NCBI GenBank assembly: GCA_947304405.1
Contig: CAMZBB010000014.1
Coordinates: 1 to 41,326 of the forward strand
Direction: 5' to 3'
Source: an uncultured Clostridia bacterium
Lineage (GTDB): Bacteria > Bacillota > Clostridia > Saccharofermentanales > Saccharofermentanaceae
Length of the DNA stretch: 41,326 nucleotides
Shown: positions 32,142 to 41,267 of the stretch, piece after piece
Layout: each line of letters starts with the position of its first letter
Numbering within the stretch: position 1 is the first letter of the stretch
Program-made: the position numbers and the translations under genes
The notes under the pieces: generated by a model
Told to the model about the DNA's origin: nothing
Seen by the model: only the letters and a program-made list of their open reading frames with translations
Databases searched by the model: none

Positions 32142-33165
32142 CTTCCTTGTTCTCCGGGATTACGGCCTGGATCGAAGCTATCGCGACCTCCACGATAGGA
32201 GCATCAGGCTCGGCAGTGGTGAATTTCTGAAGCCAGAGTCCGGGCTTGCAGAGGAATCTGCAGAAAGCGTTCTTGTCATGGCGCCCGACAAAGCGGAGGA
32301 TCTCATACGAGAAACCGCAGATGAAAGGTATTGCACCCAGACGGATGAGAAGATTGACCCACATGGGCTGGGTTCCGGTAAAGACGCCGATGACCGTGTA
32401 GATCAATATCGAAATGGCAAGAACGATAAACATGAATGCGGTACCGCAGCGCGGATGGAATCTGGAATACTTGAGAACGTTCTCAGCAGTCAGGTCCTCA
32501 CCCGCCTCATAGCAAGCGATCGTTTTGTGCTCGGCGCCGTGATACTGCCATACGCGCTTAACATCCTTGATCCTTGAAGCATTGATCAGGTAAAGAAGAA
32601 AGATCGTCAGCCTGAGGATACCCTCCGCCAGGTTAAGCACAATGGACATCCAGTATTGCTCGGTTATTGTCTCGGGAATGAACTTCGCAGCGATATCGAC
32701 GATAAGTCTCGGAAGCAGTATGAAAAGGCCTACGCTGAGGAGTATTCCGAGGATGGCCGCAAACGTTACGACGATGTTCCTGTGTCTGTTAAGGAACTCA
32801 TCAAGTCTTGAAGGCTTCTTTTCTTCCTCAGTCTCATCTTCAGGCTTTCCCTCTTCAGAAATATCCGCAGATCTCATGAGAGCTCCGGTACCCGTAACGA
32901 GCATTTTGTAAAATCTTATGCATCCCCTGATAAAAGGGATCTTCTCAAAGTGTGAGACCTTCTCGCTCTGCTTGATCTCTTCGACATGGATCGTCCCGTC
33001 ACCTTTGCGGACTGCAATGCATGTTCTCGAAGGTCCGACCATCATGACGCCCTCGATCAGAGCCTGACCGCCGATGGTAGTCTTTTTCGCAGGCTTGCAG
33101 GGTTCGCATTTAACTGCATCATCTGCGGAACGGACGGCAGGCTTGTTATCTTTCTTTTTGGACAT
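32128..33165 (-). CDS. DUF1385 (YqhQ-like) membrane protein
   Basis: 345 residues with four predicted transmembrane segments (about 130-155, 172-195, 243-264, 268-290). Family motifs are intact: GGQALIEGVMM (32-42), YHGAEHKTI (208-216) and HPRCGTAF (237-244). The conserved His/Glu/Cys residues suggest a metal site at the membrane, but the biochemical role is unknown. It has GGGAG six bases before its ATG, its own extended -10 promoter, and is linked to prmC in many Clostridia, as here. Confidence 0.92.
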   Translation of the reverse strand: MSKKKDNKPAVRSADDAVKCEPCKPAKKTTIGGQALIEGVMMVGPSRTCIAVRKGDGTIHVEEIKQSEKVSHFEKIPFIRGCIRFYKMLVTGTGALMRSADISEEGKPEDETEEEKKPSRLDEFLNRHRNIVVTFAAILGILLSVGLFILLPRLIVDIAAKFIPETITEQYWMSIVLNLAEGILRLTIFLLYLINASRIKDVKRVWQYHGAEHKTIACYEAGEDLTAENVLKYSRFHPRCGTAFMFIVLAISILIYTVIGVFTGTQPMWVNLLIRLGAIPFICGFSYEILRFVGRHDKNAFCRFLCKPGLWLQKFTTAEPDAPIVEVAIASIQAVIPENKEDDVW

Positions 33166-33206
33166 ATGTATCTCCCTGAAAGGATATTTTTCTCTTTAAT
33201 ATGCAG

Positions 33207-33230
33207 ATTATAGCATTTTGGCAACCAAAA
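33207..33230 (-). promoter_or_regulatory. Promoter of DUF1385-prmC-DUF951 with a central dyad
   Basis: On the minus strand TGCTATAAT (TG-n-TATAAT, -10 at 33207-33212) lies about 40 bases upstream of the DUF1385 ATG. Directly upstream, TTTTGG and CCAAAA (33216-33221 and 33225-33230) form a 6-bp dyad with a 3-bp centre, where a repressor could sit between -10 and -35. No good -35 is visible. Confidence 0.5.
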
Positions 33231-33249
33231 GATGTTACATAGTAGAGGC

Positions 33250-33284
33250 AAAAAGAAAAAGAGCCGCGCAATTGCACAGCTCTT
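33250..33284 (-). terminator. Intrinsic terminator of rpmE
   Basis: An 11-bp stem with two G-U pairs (33274-33284 with 33259-33269; AAGAGC / GCTCTT outside) and an AATT loop is followed on the minus strand by TTTTTCTTTTT. It separates rpmE from the DUF1385 operon. Confidence 0.85.
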
Positions 33285-33313
33285 CGGTTAATCTCTCTAA
33301 CCAGGGCAGGAGA

Positions 33314-33514
33314 TCAAGCCTTACCCATTCTCTTGTTGAACTTGTCAACGCGTCCGCCTGTGTCAACGAGCTTCTGCTTGCCTGTGTAGAACGGATGGCA
33401 TGTAGAGCAGATATCAACTCTCAGGTCGCCCTTCGTAGACAGAGTCTCGAATGTGTTGCCGCAAGCACATCTGACTGTTACCAGCTGTGTCTTGGGATGA
33501 ATGCCTTCTTTCAT
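33314..33514 (-). CDS. rpmE: Ribosomal protein bL31, zinc-binding type
   Basis: 66 residues: [22 protein letters not shown] and [15 protein letters not shown] are L31 hallmarks. Cys16, Cys18, Cys36 and Cys39 form the zinc site of the primary (zinc-containing) form, which some bacteria replace under zinc limitation; no second copy is in the window. ATG 33514 is chosen; a GTG three codons upstream lies within the SD (GAGAGGTGA). It follows rho, the common Firmicute order, but has its own strong promoter. Confidence 0.97.
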   Translation of the reverse strand: MKEGIHPKTQLVTVRCACGNTFETLSTKGDLRVDICSTCHPFYTGKQKLVDTGGRVDKFNKRMGKA

Positions 33515-33595
33515 TGTTTTCACCTCTCAATCAAAGATATGACGCGTGGCTTCATTTGCACGTATGCCATACCGGATTTCTAATTCAGCCTTGCT

Positions 33596-33624
33596 ATATT
33601 ACTTGAATAGCAGGCCGTTGTCAA
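33596..33624 (-). promoter_or_regulatory. Promoter of rpmE overlapping the rho stop
   Basis: On the minus strand a perfect TTGACA (33619-33624) and TAATAT (33596-33601) are 17 bp apart. The -35 contains the rho stop codon. The ~75-nt leader that follows has short pairing potential (GGCT...AGCC and GTATGGCATAC) and may be an L31 autoregulatory leader, which I cannot confirm by eye. Confidence 0.7.
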
Positions 33625-35447
33625 TCAGCAGCGAAAGATTTCTTCACGGAAAGGATAAACGACTTGTTGTTCGTTGTCTTCTCCATGAAATTGATGACAG
33701 CGTTGGTGGCCGTAGTGGTATCCGCCTCAGCGATACGCCTTCTGATGAGCCAGACGGCATCAAGTTCTTCAGGCGACAGCAACAGGTCTTCCCTTCTGGT
33801 ACCTGACTTGTCGACAGCGATCGCGGGGAAGATCCTCCTGTCAGCAAGCTTCCTGTCGAGCGTGACTTCCATGTTGCCCGTGCCCTTGAACTCCTCGAAA
33901 ATGACTTCGTCCATACGCGAGCCCGTCTCGATAAGGGCTGTGGCAAGTATCGTAAGGCTTCCTCCGTGCTCGATGTTACGGGCAGCACCGAAGAATCTCT
34001 TAGGGCCGTAGAGTGATCCCGGATCAAGACCGCCGGACAGCGTTCTTCCCGTAGGATTGATCGTAAGGTTATAAGCTCTTGCAAGCCTTGTCATCGAGTC
34101 AAGGAGAATAACGACATCCTTGCCGAGCTCAACAAGGCGCATAGCTCTCTCGAGAACAAGTTCGGTAACCCTTACATGGTTCTCGGGACGCTTATCGAAT
34201 GTGGAATATACAACTTCACCCTGGATATTGCGCTGCATGTCGGTAACTTCCTCAGGGCGCTCATCGATGAGAAGCACAATGAGTACGCAATCAGGATTGT
34301 TGGCGGTTATGGAATTTGCGACCTTCTGCAGAAGGATGGTCTTACCTGCTTTCGGCGGGGATACGATCATACCTCTCTGGCCCTTGCCGATAGGCGAGAA
34401 AATATCGATGATCCTTGTTGAGATGTCTTCCTTCTCTGTCTCAAGAGTAAGTCTCTCATCAGGATAGATCGCTGTAAGGTTCTCGAATTTGGGGCGCTTC
34501 CTTACATTCTCGAAATTATTGGTCTCATCAACTTCGATGCCGTTAACGGATACGACACGCTTAAGCGGAGCATATCTGTCCTTACCGCGCTTGGGCAATG
34601 CAAAGCCCTTGATGTAATCACCGCGCCTCAAGCCCATCCTCTTGATGAGCTGACCGGATACATAAGCGTCTTCCTCACCGGGAAGATAATTCCTTTTGTG
34701 AACGAATCCGCAGAAATCATTCTTGTTGCCGTTATCGGGATTGCCAATGGAAAGAACGCCTTCGATCTCGATCTCCTGAGGTATCTCAACAACAGGTTCT
34801 TCTTCGGCATTTGCCTCTGCTTCAGCATCAGAAGAAACGACCTGAGTCTTAGTCTCCTGTCCGGGACCAAAAGAGATCTTGCGTCTCTTTGACTTGATCC
34901 TTTCATTATTGCGGGGCTTGTTCTGTTCCTCAGGAGCAGAAGCAGGTGCTTCAGGTGCAGGTTCAGCTGCAGTAACCGCTTCAGCTTCAGTTGTTACAGC
35001 AGCAGGAGCTTCCGTCTCAGGAGAAGGTTCAGCCGTCTCCTCTTTCTTCTTCCTGCCGCGCTTGGAAGGTTCCTTTGTCTTTGTTTTCGCAGAAGATTTC
35101 TTCTTTTCTGCGGAAGACTCGGATTCGACCGGTTCGGAAGTCTTTGCAAGTTCTTCCAAAGGAGTCTCTTCTTTGTTCTCCTTAGCCTTCTTAGTGCGTG
35201 TAGAACGCTTCTTTGCAGGCTTTTCTGCGGGAACCTCTACGGCTTTATCAGGTGCGGTCTCCATCTTGACGTCAGGGATCTGCGCGACCTCAGGCTGTGA
35301 GAGCTTTGCACCGCCGTTCATAATGGCTGCAATAAGATCTTCTCTGGTCTTGTTTACCACTTCTTCCGCAGTGTAATCACCGAAAGCAACGGCTATCTGC
35401 GCAAGATCGGCATCAGTCTTGGAGTTCAGGCTTTCAAAATCGTCCAT
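33621..35447 (-). CDS. rho: Transcription termination factor Rho with large N-terminal insertion
   Basis: 608 residues. An N-terminal helical SAP-like part (1-48) is followed by a ~175-residue low-complexity insertion (about 55-225) rich in Lys, Glu, Ala and Pro. The cold-shock-like RNA-binding domain follows (226-340, [20 protein letters not shown]), then the RecA-type motor with Walker A SPPKAGKT (363-370), [11 protein letters not shown], Walker B VVILLD (445-450) and [21 protein letters not shown]. Rho is a hexameric RNA-dependent ATPase that stops transcription. Insertions of this type occur in some Clostridia and Actinobacteria and can add RNA binding. SD AGAGG lies five bases before the ATG. 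Confidence 0.97.
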   Translation of the reverse strand: MDDFESLNSKTDADLAQIAVAFGDYTAEEVVNKTREDLIAAIMNGGAKLSQPEVAQIPDVKMETAPDKAVEVPAEKPAKKRSTRTKKAKENKEETPLEELAKTSEPVESESSAEKKKSSAKTKTKEPSKRGRKKKEETAEPSPETEAPAAVTTEAEAVTAAEPAPEAPASAPEEQNKPRNNERIKSKRRKISFGPGQETKTQVVSSDAEAEANAEEEPVVEIPQEIEIEGVLSIGNPDNGNKNDFCGFVHKRNYLPGEEDAYVSGQLIKRMGLRRGDYIKGFALPKRGKDRYAPLKRVVSVNGIEVDETNNFENVRKRPKFENLTAIYPDERLTLETEKEDISTRIIDIFSPIGKGQRGMIVSPPKAGKTILLQKVANSITANNPDCVLIVLLIDERPEEVTDMQRNIQGEVVYSTFDKRPENHVRVTELVLERAMRLVELGKDVVILLDSMTRLARAYNLTINPTGRTLSGGLDPGSLYGPKRFFGAARNIEHGGSLTILATALIETGSRMDEVIFEEFKGTGNMEVTLDRKLADRRIFPAIAVDKSGTRREDLLLSPEELDAVWLIRRRIAEADTTTATNAVINFMEKTTNNKSFILSVKKSFAAD

Positions 35448-35610
35448 GAATACCTCTCATGTAAAAATGTTAAAGATCAAAAATCAAAATTCAAATCGTG
35501 GGAATTGGGATACGTGTAAAAACGATCAAACGAATTACCAAAGGAAATGACTAACTGTCAGGTTCAATCTGACTATCGGAATTTTATCATTACGCATTTT
35601 ACTCGTCAAC
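35448..35610 (-). promoter_or_regulatory. rho promoter and ~130-nt leader
   Basis: On the minus strand TTGACG (35604-35609) and TAAAAT (35581-35586) are exactly 17 bp apart, a near-consensus promoter. Transcription from about 35575 would give a leader of about 130 nt with no open frame of note and a small hairpin at its very start (GTCAG / CTGAC, 35557-35573). The rest is A/T-rich. Rho leaders are often targets of autoregulation; this cannot be read from sequence. Between 35611 and 35653 nothing is recognised. Confidence 0.65.
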
Positions 35611-35639
35611 TGTTATTTCAAGCGGTTTTGCGTTATCAG

Positions 35640-35689
35640 AAGCCAAACAAAAACATAGACGCCCGTCTATTATTTGACGGACGTCTATG
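35640..35689 (-). terminator. Intrinsic terminator of mreB
   Basis: A 14-bp stem with one G-U pair (35676-35689 with 35654-35667; CATAGACG / CGTCTATG outside) and an 8-nt loop is followed on the minus strand by TTTTTGTTTGG. It starts 18 bases past the mreB stop. Confidence 0.92.
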
Positions 35690-35706
35690 AATGTCTCTTA
35701 ATGATA

Positions 35707-36720
35707 TCAGTTGTCGCTTGAGAGAGCAGCGAACTTGTCCATCATGTCCAGAGCCTTACCTGTTCCGATAACGACGCAGGAGACGGGATCCTGGGCAAGA
35801 TATACATCAATACCTATCCTGTTGGAGAGCATGTGGTCAAGACCATAAAGCATTGCTCCGCCGCCGGTCATAACGATACCTCTCTGTGAGATATCAGCCA
35901 TGAGTTCCGGAGGTGTTCTCTCGAGAACGTTATGAACTGCTTCAAAGATCTGTGTGATAGGCTCTTCAAGAGCTTCAAGCATTTCCGTTGAAGAAACCGT
36001 AACAGTAGAAGGAAGACCCGTGATGATGTTTCTTCCCTGAACGTCCAATGTAAGCTCCTCGTCTCTCGGGTAAGCGCAGCCGATCTCTATCTTGAGCTTC
36101 TCTGCGGTCTTCTCACCGATAAGGATGTTATGTCTCTTTCTGACGTGCTTGATGATGGCTTCATCAAACTTATCGCCAGCAACCTTTAAAGATGCATCTA
36201 CAACAGGCTCGCAGAGCGAGATAACGGAAATATCCGTCGTACCTCCGCCGATGTCAACGACCATCGATCCGCAGGCTTTCGTGATATCGATACCGGCGCC
36301 GATGGCAGCTGCGATAGGCTCTCTGATAAGGAAAACGTCCTTCGCGCCTGCGTGACGGCAGGCATTCTCAACAGCCTGCTGCTCGACCGGTGTAATTACC
36401 GAAGGAACGCATACGACGATCGTCGGTTTGAAATAAGTTGCACGAAGTCCCGTACAAACACGGCCGATGAAAGCCTTGAGCATGACCTCTGTTGCGCGGA
36501 AGTCGGAAATGACGCCCTCACGGAGAGGTCTGATGGCCTCAACGATACCCGGGGTCCTACCAAGCATAAGACTTGCGGACTCACCTACTGCGAGCACCTT
36601 ACCTGTTCTGCTGTTAACTGCGACTACAGAGGGTTCCTTAAGGACTATTCCTTTGCCCCTGATATATATCAACACGCTGCTGGTGCCGAGATCGACACCA
36701 ATCTCCATGCCTAATGCCAT
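35707..36720 (-). CDS. mreB: MreB/Mbl actin-like cell shape protein
   Basis: 337 residues, bacterial actin. Phosphate-1 MEIGVDLGTSSVLIY, phosphate-2 MVVDIGGGTTDISVIS and the adenosine motif VMTGGGAMLYGLD are intact, with AGDKFDEAI and LERTPPELMADI typical of the MreB/Mbl group. It forms membrane-associated filaments that steer sidewall peptidoglycan synthesis in rods. MreB and Mbl cannot be told apart here. mreC and mreD are not next to it, which suggests a stand-alone paralogue (inference). GAGGTGA lies six bases before ATG 36720. Confidence 0.95.
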   Translation of the reverse strand: MALGMEIGVDLGTSSVLIYIRGKGIVLKEPSVVAVNSRTGKVLAVGESASLMLGRTPGIVEAIRPLREGVISDFRATEVMLKAFIGRVCTGLRATYFKPTIVVCVPSVITPVEQQAVENACRHAGAKDVFLIREPIAAAIGAGIDITKACGSMVVDIGGGTTDISVISLCEPVVDASLKVAGDKFDEAIIKHVRKRHNILIGEKTAEKLKIEIGCAYPRDEELTLDVQGRNIITGLPSTVTVSSTEMLEALEEPITQIFEAVHNVLERTPPELMADISQRGIVMTGGGAMLYGLDHMLSNRIGIDVYLAQDPVSCVVIGTGKALDMMDKFAALSSDN

Positions 36721-36745
36721 AAATTCTCACCTCAAATATATAGAA

Positions 36746-36813
36746 ACGCCATTTTCGGCGTATAAAATCTAAATCAGACGACCTATTATTACATCAGAAA
36801 AGCAAAAAATCAA
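36746..36813 (-). promoter_or_regulatory. mreB promoter and leader hairpin
   Basis: On the minus strand TTGATT (36808-36813) and AATAAT (36785-36790) are 17 bp apart. The leader contains ACGCC / GGCGT (36757-36761 with 36746-36750), a 5-bp hairpin about 26 bases before the ATG. Confidence 0.45.
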
Positions 36814-36868
36814 TTATTTGACTATCAAAGCGAATTACAACTGTGTTTCATTTTCGGTTATCCGGTGC

Positions 36869-36874
36869 TAAAAT
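36869..36874 (+). promoter_or_regulatory. Extended -10 promoter of leuS
   Basis: TGCTAAAAT (TG-n-TAAAAT) lies 36 bases upstream of the leuS ATG; no -35 match is visible. The expected leader is about 30 bases, too short for a T-box riboswitch, which many Firmicutes use for leuS. Confidence 0.5.
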
Positions 36875-36909
36875 TAGTTGTTTATTTATAAGCGTTAAGG
36901 AGTAATGTC

Positions 36910-39393
36910 ATGAGTTATTCAATTGAAACTGACAAAAAGTGGCAGGCAAAGTGGGCCGAGACAAAACTCTACAAGTTTGATCCCACTGCTTCCGGCAAAA
37001 AGCTCTATTGCCTTGAAATGTTCTCTTATCCTTCCGGTGCCAACCTGCACCTCGGTCACTGGTACAACTACTCGCTGACAGACTCATGGGCAAGATTTAA
37101 ACACATGCAGGGATATAACCTTTTCCATCCGATGGGATTCGACTCTTTCGGACTCCCTGCAGAGAACTATGCGATCAAGACAGGCATTCACCCCAAGGAT
37201 TCTACGCTGAAGAACATCGATACGATGGAAAAGCAGCTTCAGGCTATGGGCACTACGGTAGATTGGGATTATGAGGTTAAGACCTGCATGCCCGACTACT
37301 ACAGATGGAACCAGTGGTTTTTCATCGAACTCTACAAGCGGGGCCTCGCATACCGTAAGAACGCGCCCGTTAACTGGTGCCCTTCATGCAAGACCGTTCT
37401 TGCAAATGAGCAGGTCATTGACGGAACATGTGAAAGATGCCATTCCGAAGTTATCCGCAAGAACATGACACAGTGGTTCTTCAAGATCACCGAGTATGCT
37501 CAGGAACTTTTAGATGATCTCCCGAAGCTCGACTGGCCCGAGAAGACCAAGAAGCTTCAGAAGAACTGGATCGGAAGATCCGAAGGAGCACAGGTCGCAC
37601 TCTATGTCGAAAAGAACGGTGAGCGTCTTACAAACGATGACGGTTCTCCGATGAAGCTCGAAGTATTCACCACGAGGGTCGATACATTCATGGGTATCAC
37701 CTATGTCGTTATCGCACCTGAGTCCGAACTCTGTGCAAAGCTCACGACTGACGAGTGCCGAGAGGCCGTTGAGGAATACCGCAAGGCTACCGCAAAGGTT
37801 ACCGAGATCGACCGTATGTCCACGACACGTGAGAAGACAGGCGTCTTCACGGGCGCATACGCCATCCACCCTCTGAACGGAAGAAAGGTTCCGATCTGGG
37901 CAGCTGATTACGTTGTCGCAGGTTACGGTACCGGCGTCGTCATGGCAGTTCCTTCACACGATGAGAGAGACTTCGATTTCGCACACAAGTACGGCCTTGA
38001 CATCATCCGCGTAATCCAGCCCGAAAAGGGTGTTGATTCAGATCTTCCCTACTGTGACAAGAAGGGCTACCTCACAAACTCCGGAGAGTTTGACGGCATG
38101 GAGATGCACGATGCCCAGAAGGCCATCGTTGCCAAGCTCGCAGAGATCGGCATGGGAGAATGGAAGGTCAACTTCAGGCTCCGCGACTGGCTGATCTCAC
38201 GTCAGAGATACTGGGGAACTCCGATCCCCATGATCCACTGCCCTTCATGCGGCGTTGTTCCCGTACCCGAGAACGAACTTCCTGTTCTTCTCCCCTACGA
38301 CGTTGAGTTCACACCCGACGGCGAGAGCCCGCTTGCAAAGTGCGAGTCTTTTATGAACTGCAAGTGTCCCAAGTGCGGCGGCGATGCAAGACGTGATCCC
38401 GATACGATGGACACCTTCGTTGATTCTTCCTGGTATCAGTTCAGATATCCTGACAACAAGAACGACAAAGAGATGTTCTCCAAGGACAAGATCAACAAGT
38501 TCTGCCCTGTTGACAAATACGTAGGCGGCGCAGAGCACGCATGCATGCACCTGCTCTACGCAAGGTTCTTCACAAAGGCCATGCGCGACATGGGTATGCT
38601 CGATTTCGATGAGCCTTTCACAAGCCTCGTTCACCAGGGAACAATCCTTGGACCTGACGGACAGAAGATGAGTAAGTCCAGAGGCAACACAGTTGCACCT
38701 GACGACTACATCAGCAAGTACGGTTCAGACGTATTCAGAACATATCTTGGATTCGGCTTTGCATACATCGAGGGCGGCCCTTGGGCAGATTCCGGACTTC
38801 AGGCCATCGTCAAGTTCTTCAGAAGGATCGAGACAGCCGTAGCTGACTGCGCAGCTTCCAAAGCTTCTGCAGTTCCCGCAAAAGCCGACATGACATCCGC
38901 AGATAAAGAACTCAACTACGCGATCAACTACGCTATCAAGAGCTCTACTGCCGACATCGAAAAATTCCAGTTCAACACGCCCATCGCAAGAATGATGGAG
39001 CTTTTGAATGCGATCACTAAGTACAGCCAGGATGCTTCCGCCAAGTCCGAGTTTAAGAGATACGCAACAGAAAAACTCGTTCTCCTGCTTGCACCTTTCG
39101 CACCTCATTTCACCGAGGAACTCTGGTGCGAGACATTAGGCAACGGCTACTCCGTCTACAACCAGAAGTGGCCTGAAGTTGATGAGAGCGCACTCGTAAA
39201 GGATGAGATCGAGATCGCCGTACAGATCAACGGCAAGGTTCAGTTCAAGATCAACATTCCCGCAGAGGCAGATCAGGACGCAGTCGAAGCATTAGTCAAA
39301 GCCGACAGCAGATTGGAAGGCGCGCTTGCAGGCAGATCGATAATGAAGTTCATCTACGTTAAGGGCAGGATCGCCAACATAGTAGCCAAGTAA
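36910..39393 (+). CDS. leuS: Leucyl-tRNA synthetase
   Basis: 827 residues, class I synthetase. HLGH (47-50, the HIGH motif) in [15 protein letters not shown] and KMSKS (586-590) are intact. The editing CP1 domain occupies about 225-420, and zinc-type CxxC pairs occur near 157-178 and in [11 protein letters not shown]. It charges tRNA(Leu) in the cytoplasm. AAGGAG lies seven bases before the ATG. Single-gene unit, divergent from mreB, closed by a strong terminator. Confidence 0.98.
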   Translation: MSYSIETDKKWQAKWAETKLYKFDPTASGKKLYCLEMFSYPSGANLHLGHWYNYSLTDSWARFKHMQGYNLFHPMGFDSFGLPAENYAIKTGIHPKDSTLKNIDTMEKQLQAMGTTVDWDYEVKTCMPDYYRWNQWFFIELYKRGLAYRKNAPVNWCPSCKTVLANEQVIDGTCERCHSEVIRKNMTQWFFKITEYAQELLDDLPKLDWPEKTKKLQKNWIGRSEGAQVALYVEKNGERLTNDDGSPMKLEVFTTRVDTFMGITYVVIAPESELCAKLTTDECREAVEEYRKATAKVTEIDRMSTTREKTGVFTGAYAIHPLNGRKVPIWAADYVVAGYGTGVVMAVPSHDERDFDFAHKYGLDIIRVIQPEKGVDSDLPYCDKKGYLTNSGEFDGMEMHDAQKAIVAKLAEIGMGEWKVNFRLRDWLISRQRYWGTPIPMIHCPSCGVVPVPENELPVLLPYDVEFTPDGESPLAKCESFMNCKCPKCGGDARRDPDTMDTFVDSSWYQFRYPDNKNDKEMFSKDKINKFCPVDKYVGGAEHACMHLLYARFFTKAMRDMGMLDFDEPFTSLVHQGTILGPDGQKMSKSRGNTVAPDDYISKYGSDVFRTYLGFGFAYIEGGPWADSGLQAIVKFFRRIETAVADCAASKASAVPAKADMTSADKELNYAINYAIKSSTADIEKFQFNTPIARMMELLNAITKYSQDASAKSEFKRYATEKLVLLLAPFAPHFTEELWCETLGNGYSVYNQKWPEVDESALVKDEIEIAVQINGKVQFKINIPAEADQDAVEALVKADSRLEGALAGRSIMKFIYVKGRIANIVAK

Positions 39394-39427
39394 TCTCACA
39401 GCGCTTTTCAAAGTACAAAAGCAAAGC

Positions 39428-39470
39428 ATACAGGTAATGTTCATTCATTACCTGTATTTATTTTATTGTT
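39428..39470 (+). terminator. Intrinsic terminator of leuS
   Basis: A perfect 12-bp stem (ATACAGGTAATG / CATTACCTGTAT, 39428-39439 with 39446-39457) and 6-nt loop, followed by TTATTTTATTG. Confidence 0.92.
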
Positions 39471-39574
39471 AAATCTTTAACCGATGACCACAGTTAGTTA
39501 ATACGCGGGTAACAACTTGTATAAAGCGATGTGATAGAATAACATCAAGAGAATTTTATATTAGGAGGCGTACT

Positions 39575-40981
39575 ATGGACCTGATCAGTTTTGTCAACAT
39601 GATCGATATTTCGACGTGTATCATCTCTGTTGAAACTAACAGCGACGGTTCCTACGGAGACATCAGAATAGTTACCGGCAATGCTCCGTATGTTGCTTCC
39701 ATTGAGGTCGCAGATGAATCTGCGCCTCAAATGCTTACAAACAAGTTTGTACCCAACAGTCTTTATCAGAACTACTTTCCAAAAGATCTGAATTTCGAGG
39801 ATTTCTGTTACAGATGCGCCGTATTGAAGCAGCCGCTTCACACCTACGTTCATCCGGAAAGATTTGATTTCTGGTTCAACCTCTTCATGATCCCTCTGGG
39901 TTCAAAAGGAAACATTCACTACTGCACCTATTCGCAGATGATATCCAAGAACGCCGACAGCGAAGAAATGAGCAACACATCAGCATCGATCGCTTCCGAT
40001 GTGCTCAACACCTGCATAAAGCTCAGCGGCACCACCAATTTCCAGCACACGATGGATGAAGTCATTTCCGACATAAGGAAGCTCTGCGACGCACAGTCCT
40101 GCGTAATCCTGCTTACGGATCACGAGACAAGGACATGTACCGCACTCTGCGAATCGAGGAATGCATATTCAATGCTTCCGAGCATGAAAGGTGTCTTAAG
40201 AGAGGGCTTCTACGATCTTACGGCTTCATGGAAAGATACGATCGGCGGAAGCAACTGCCTCATCGCGAAAAACAAAAACGAATGGGATTACGTTAAAGAG
40301 AAGAATCCCGCATGGTACGAGTCCCTTATGAAAAACCACGTTGAAAGCATCGTTCTTTTCCCCTTGCTTTCAAACAACGAGATCCTGGGATATATCTGGG
40401 CTTGCAATTTCGATACCGAGAATACCGTCAAGATCAAGCAGACGCTTGAACTTACCACGTTCTTTGTCGCTTCGGATATAGCAAATCAGAAACTCATGGA
40501 CAGGCTCAAAAAACTGAGTTCGATCGACATGCTGACCGGAGTTCTGAACAGGAATGAAATGAACAACAAGATCGACAGCTTAAGGAACAGCAAAGATGAT
40601 TCCCTCAAAGAGATCGGGATAGTGTTTGCAGATCTTAACGGACTCAAGAGAGTCAACGACAGACTGGGACACGCAGCAGGAGATCTGCTTTTGAAGAACG
40701 CTGCCATAGCACTCCAGAACGCTTTTATCGGTGATCAGATCTTCCGTGCGGGCGGTGACGAATTCATGATACTTCTCACCTTCACCACCGAAGAAGCGAT
40801 TATCGGGAAATGCAATAAAGCAAAACTTATCTCAAGGCACTATGATCATCTCTCATTCGCCCTCGGTTACAGTTTTGAGCATGATTCATCTGATATCACG
40901 GGTGCATTGAAACGTGCTGATGAGAGAATGTATCAGGACAAAGAAAAGTACTACGAGCAGAATCCCGATCTGAAACGCTGA
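39575..40981 (+). CDS. GAF-GGDEF diguanylate cyclase
   Basis: 468 residues, soluble. The N-terminal ~120 residues look PAS-like (GDIRIVTGNAPYVASIEV, FDFWFNLFMIPLGSKGNIHYCT), followed by a GAF domain (about 150-305) and a GGDEF domain (314-468) with DMLTGVLNRNEMN and an intact RAGGDEF (391-397), so cyclic-di-GMP synthesis is likely. The inhibitory RxxD site five residues upstream reads FIGD, so product inhibition there is probably lost. No EAL, HD-GYP or PilZ gene is nearby. AGGAGG lies six bases before the ATG. The promoter is unclear; TAGAAT at 39534-39539 is the best -10. What the sensor domains bind is unknown. Confidence 0.9.
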   Translation: MDLISFVNMIDISTCIISVETNSDGSYGDIRIVTGNAPYVASIEVADESAPQMLTNKFVPNSLYQNYFPKDLNFEDFCYRCAVLKQPLHTYVHPERFDFWFNLFMIPLGSKGNIHYCTYSQMISKNADSEEMSNTSASIASDVLNTCIKLSGTTNFQHTMDEVISDIRKLCDAQSCVILLTDHETRTCTALCESRNAYSMLPSMKGVLREGFYDLTASWKDTIGGSNCLIAKNKNEWDYVKEKNPAWYESLMKNHVESIVLFPLLSNNEILGYIWACNFDTENTVKIKQTLELTTFFVASDIANQKLMDRLKKLSSIDMLTGVLNRNEMNNKIDSLRNSKDDSLKEIGIVFADLNGLKRVNDRLGHAAGDLLLKNAAIALQNAFIGDQIFRAGGDEFMILLTFTTEEAIIGKCNKAKLISRHYDHLSFALGYSFEHDSSDITGALKRADERMYQDKEKYYEQNPDLKR

Positions 40982-41081
40982 CCGGAACGCGTCAAAAATA
41001 TAAACGTGAACAAGAGGGGCTGAAGTAAAAGCGACGTCGCTGCTCCGTTGTGAGCCTTCCATCAAAGTCCGGAAAAGGCTA

Positions 41082-41210
41082 TTGACTTACTAAATCCGGG
41101 AAAACCTCATTTTCGTAAGTGCGTTTTCATGAGATTTGCTCAATTACTAAGAAACTTCACTTACGAAAACAGCAAAAAGGCTTTTTTCGTAAGTCAACGC
41201 ATGCCGGATT
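41082..41210. repeat. Cluster of competing inverted repeats after the GGDEF gene
   Basis: Within the 286-bp gap 40982-41267, TTTTCGTAAGT occurs at 41110 and 41184 and as its complement at 41159-41169. TTTTCGTAAGTG (41110-41121) pairs perfectly over 12 bp with 41158-41169; the latter can instead pair over 11 bp with 41184-41194. TTGACTTAC (41082-41090) can pair with GTAAGTCAA (41189-41197), and AATCCGG (41093-41099) with CCGGATT (41204-41210). These pairings exclude each other. No open frame is evident. A 12-bp palindrome (AGCGACGTCGCT, 41030-41041) lies upstream. Confidence 0.7.
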
Positions 41211-41223
41211 ACTTTAAAAGCAA

Positions 41224-41260
41224 AAGGACTGTTGCATTTTGATCTGCAACAACCTTTTTT
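41224..41260. terminator. Bidirectional intrinsic terminator
   Basis: TGTTGCA / TGCAACA (41230-41236 with 41245-41251), extended by AAGG/CCTT with small bulges, has TTTTTTGTTG on the plus side and TTTTGCTTTT on the minus side. It can serve the GGDEF-side transcript and the convergent partial gene. Confidence 0.8.
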
Positions 41261-41267
41261 GTTGTTT

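Noticed and set aside
36721..36909. T-box or other riboswitch between mreB and leuS
   Set aside because: The leuS leader is only about 30 bases and no antiterminator or specifier structure is visible.
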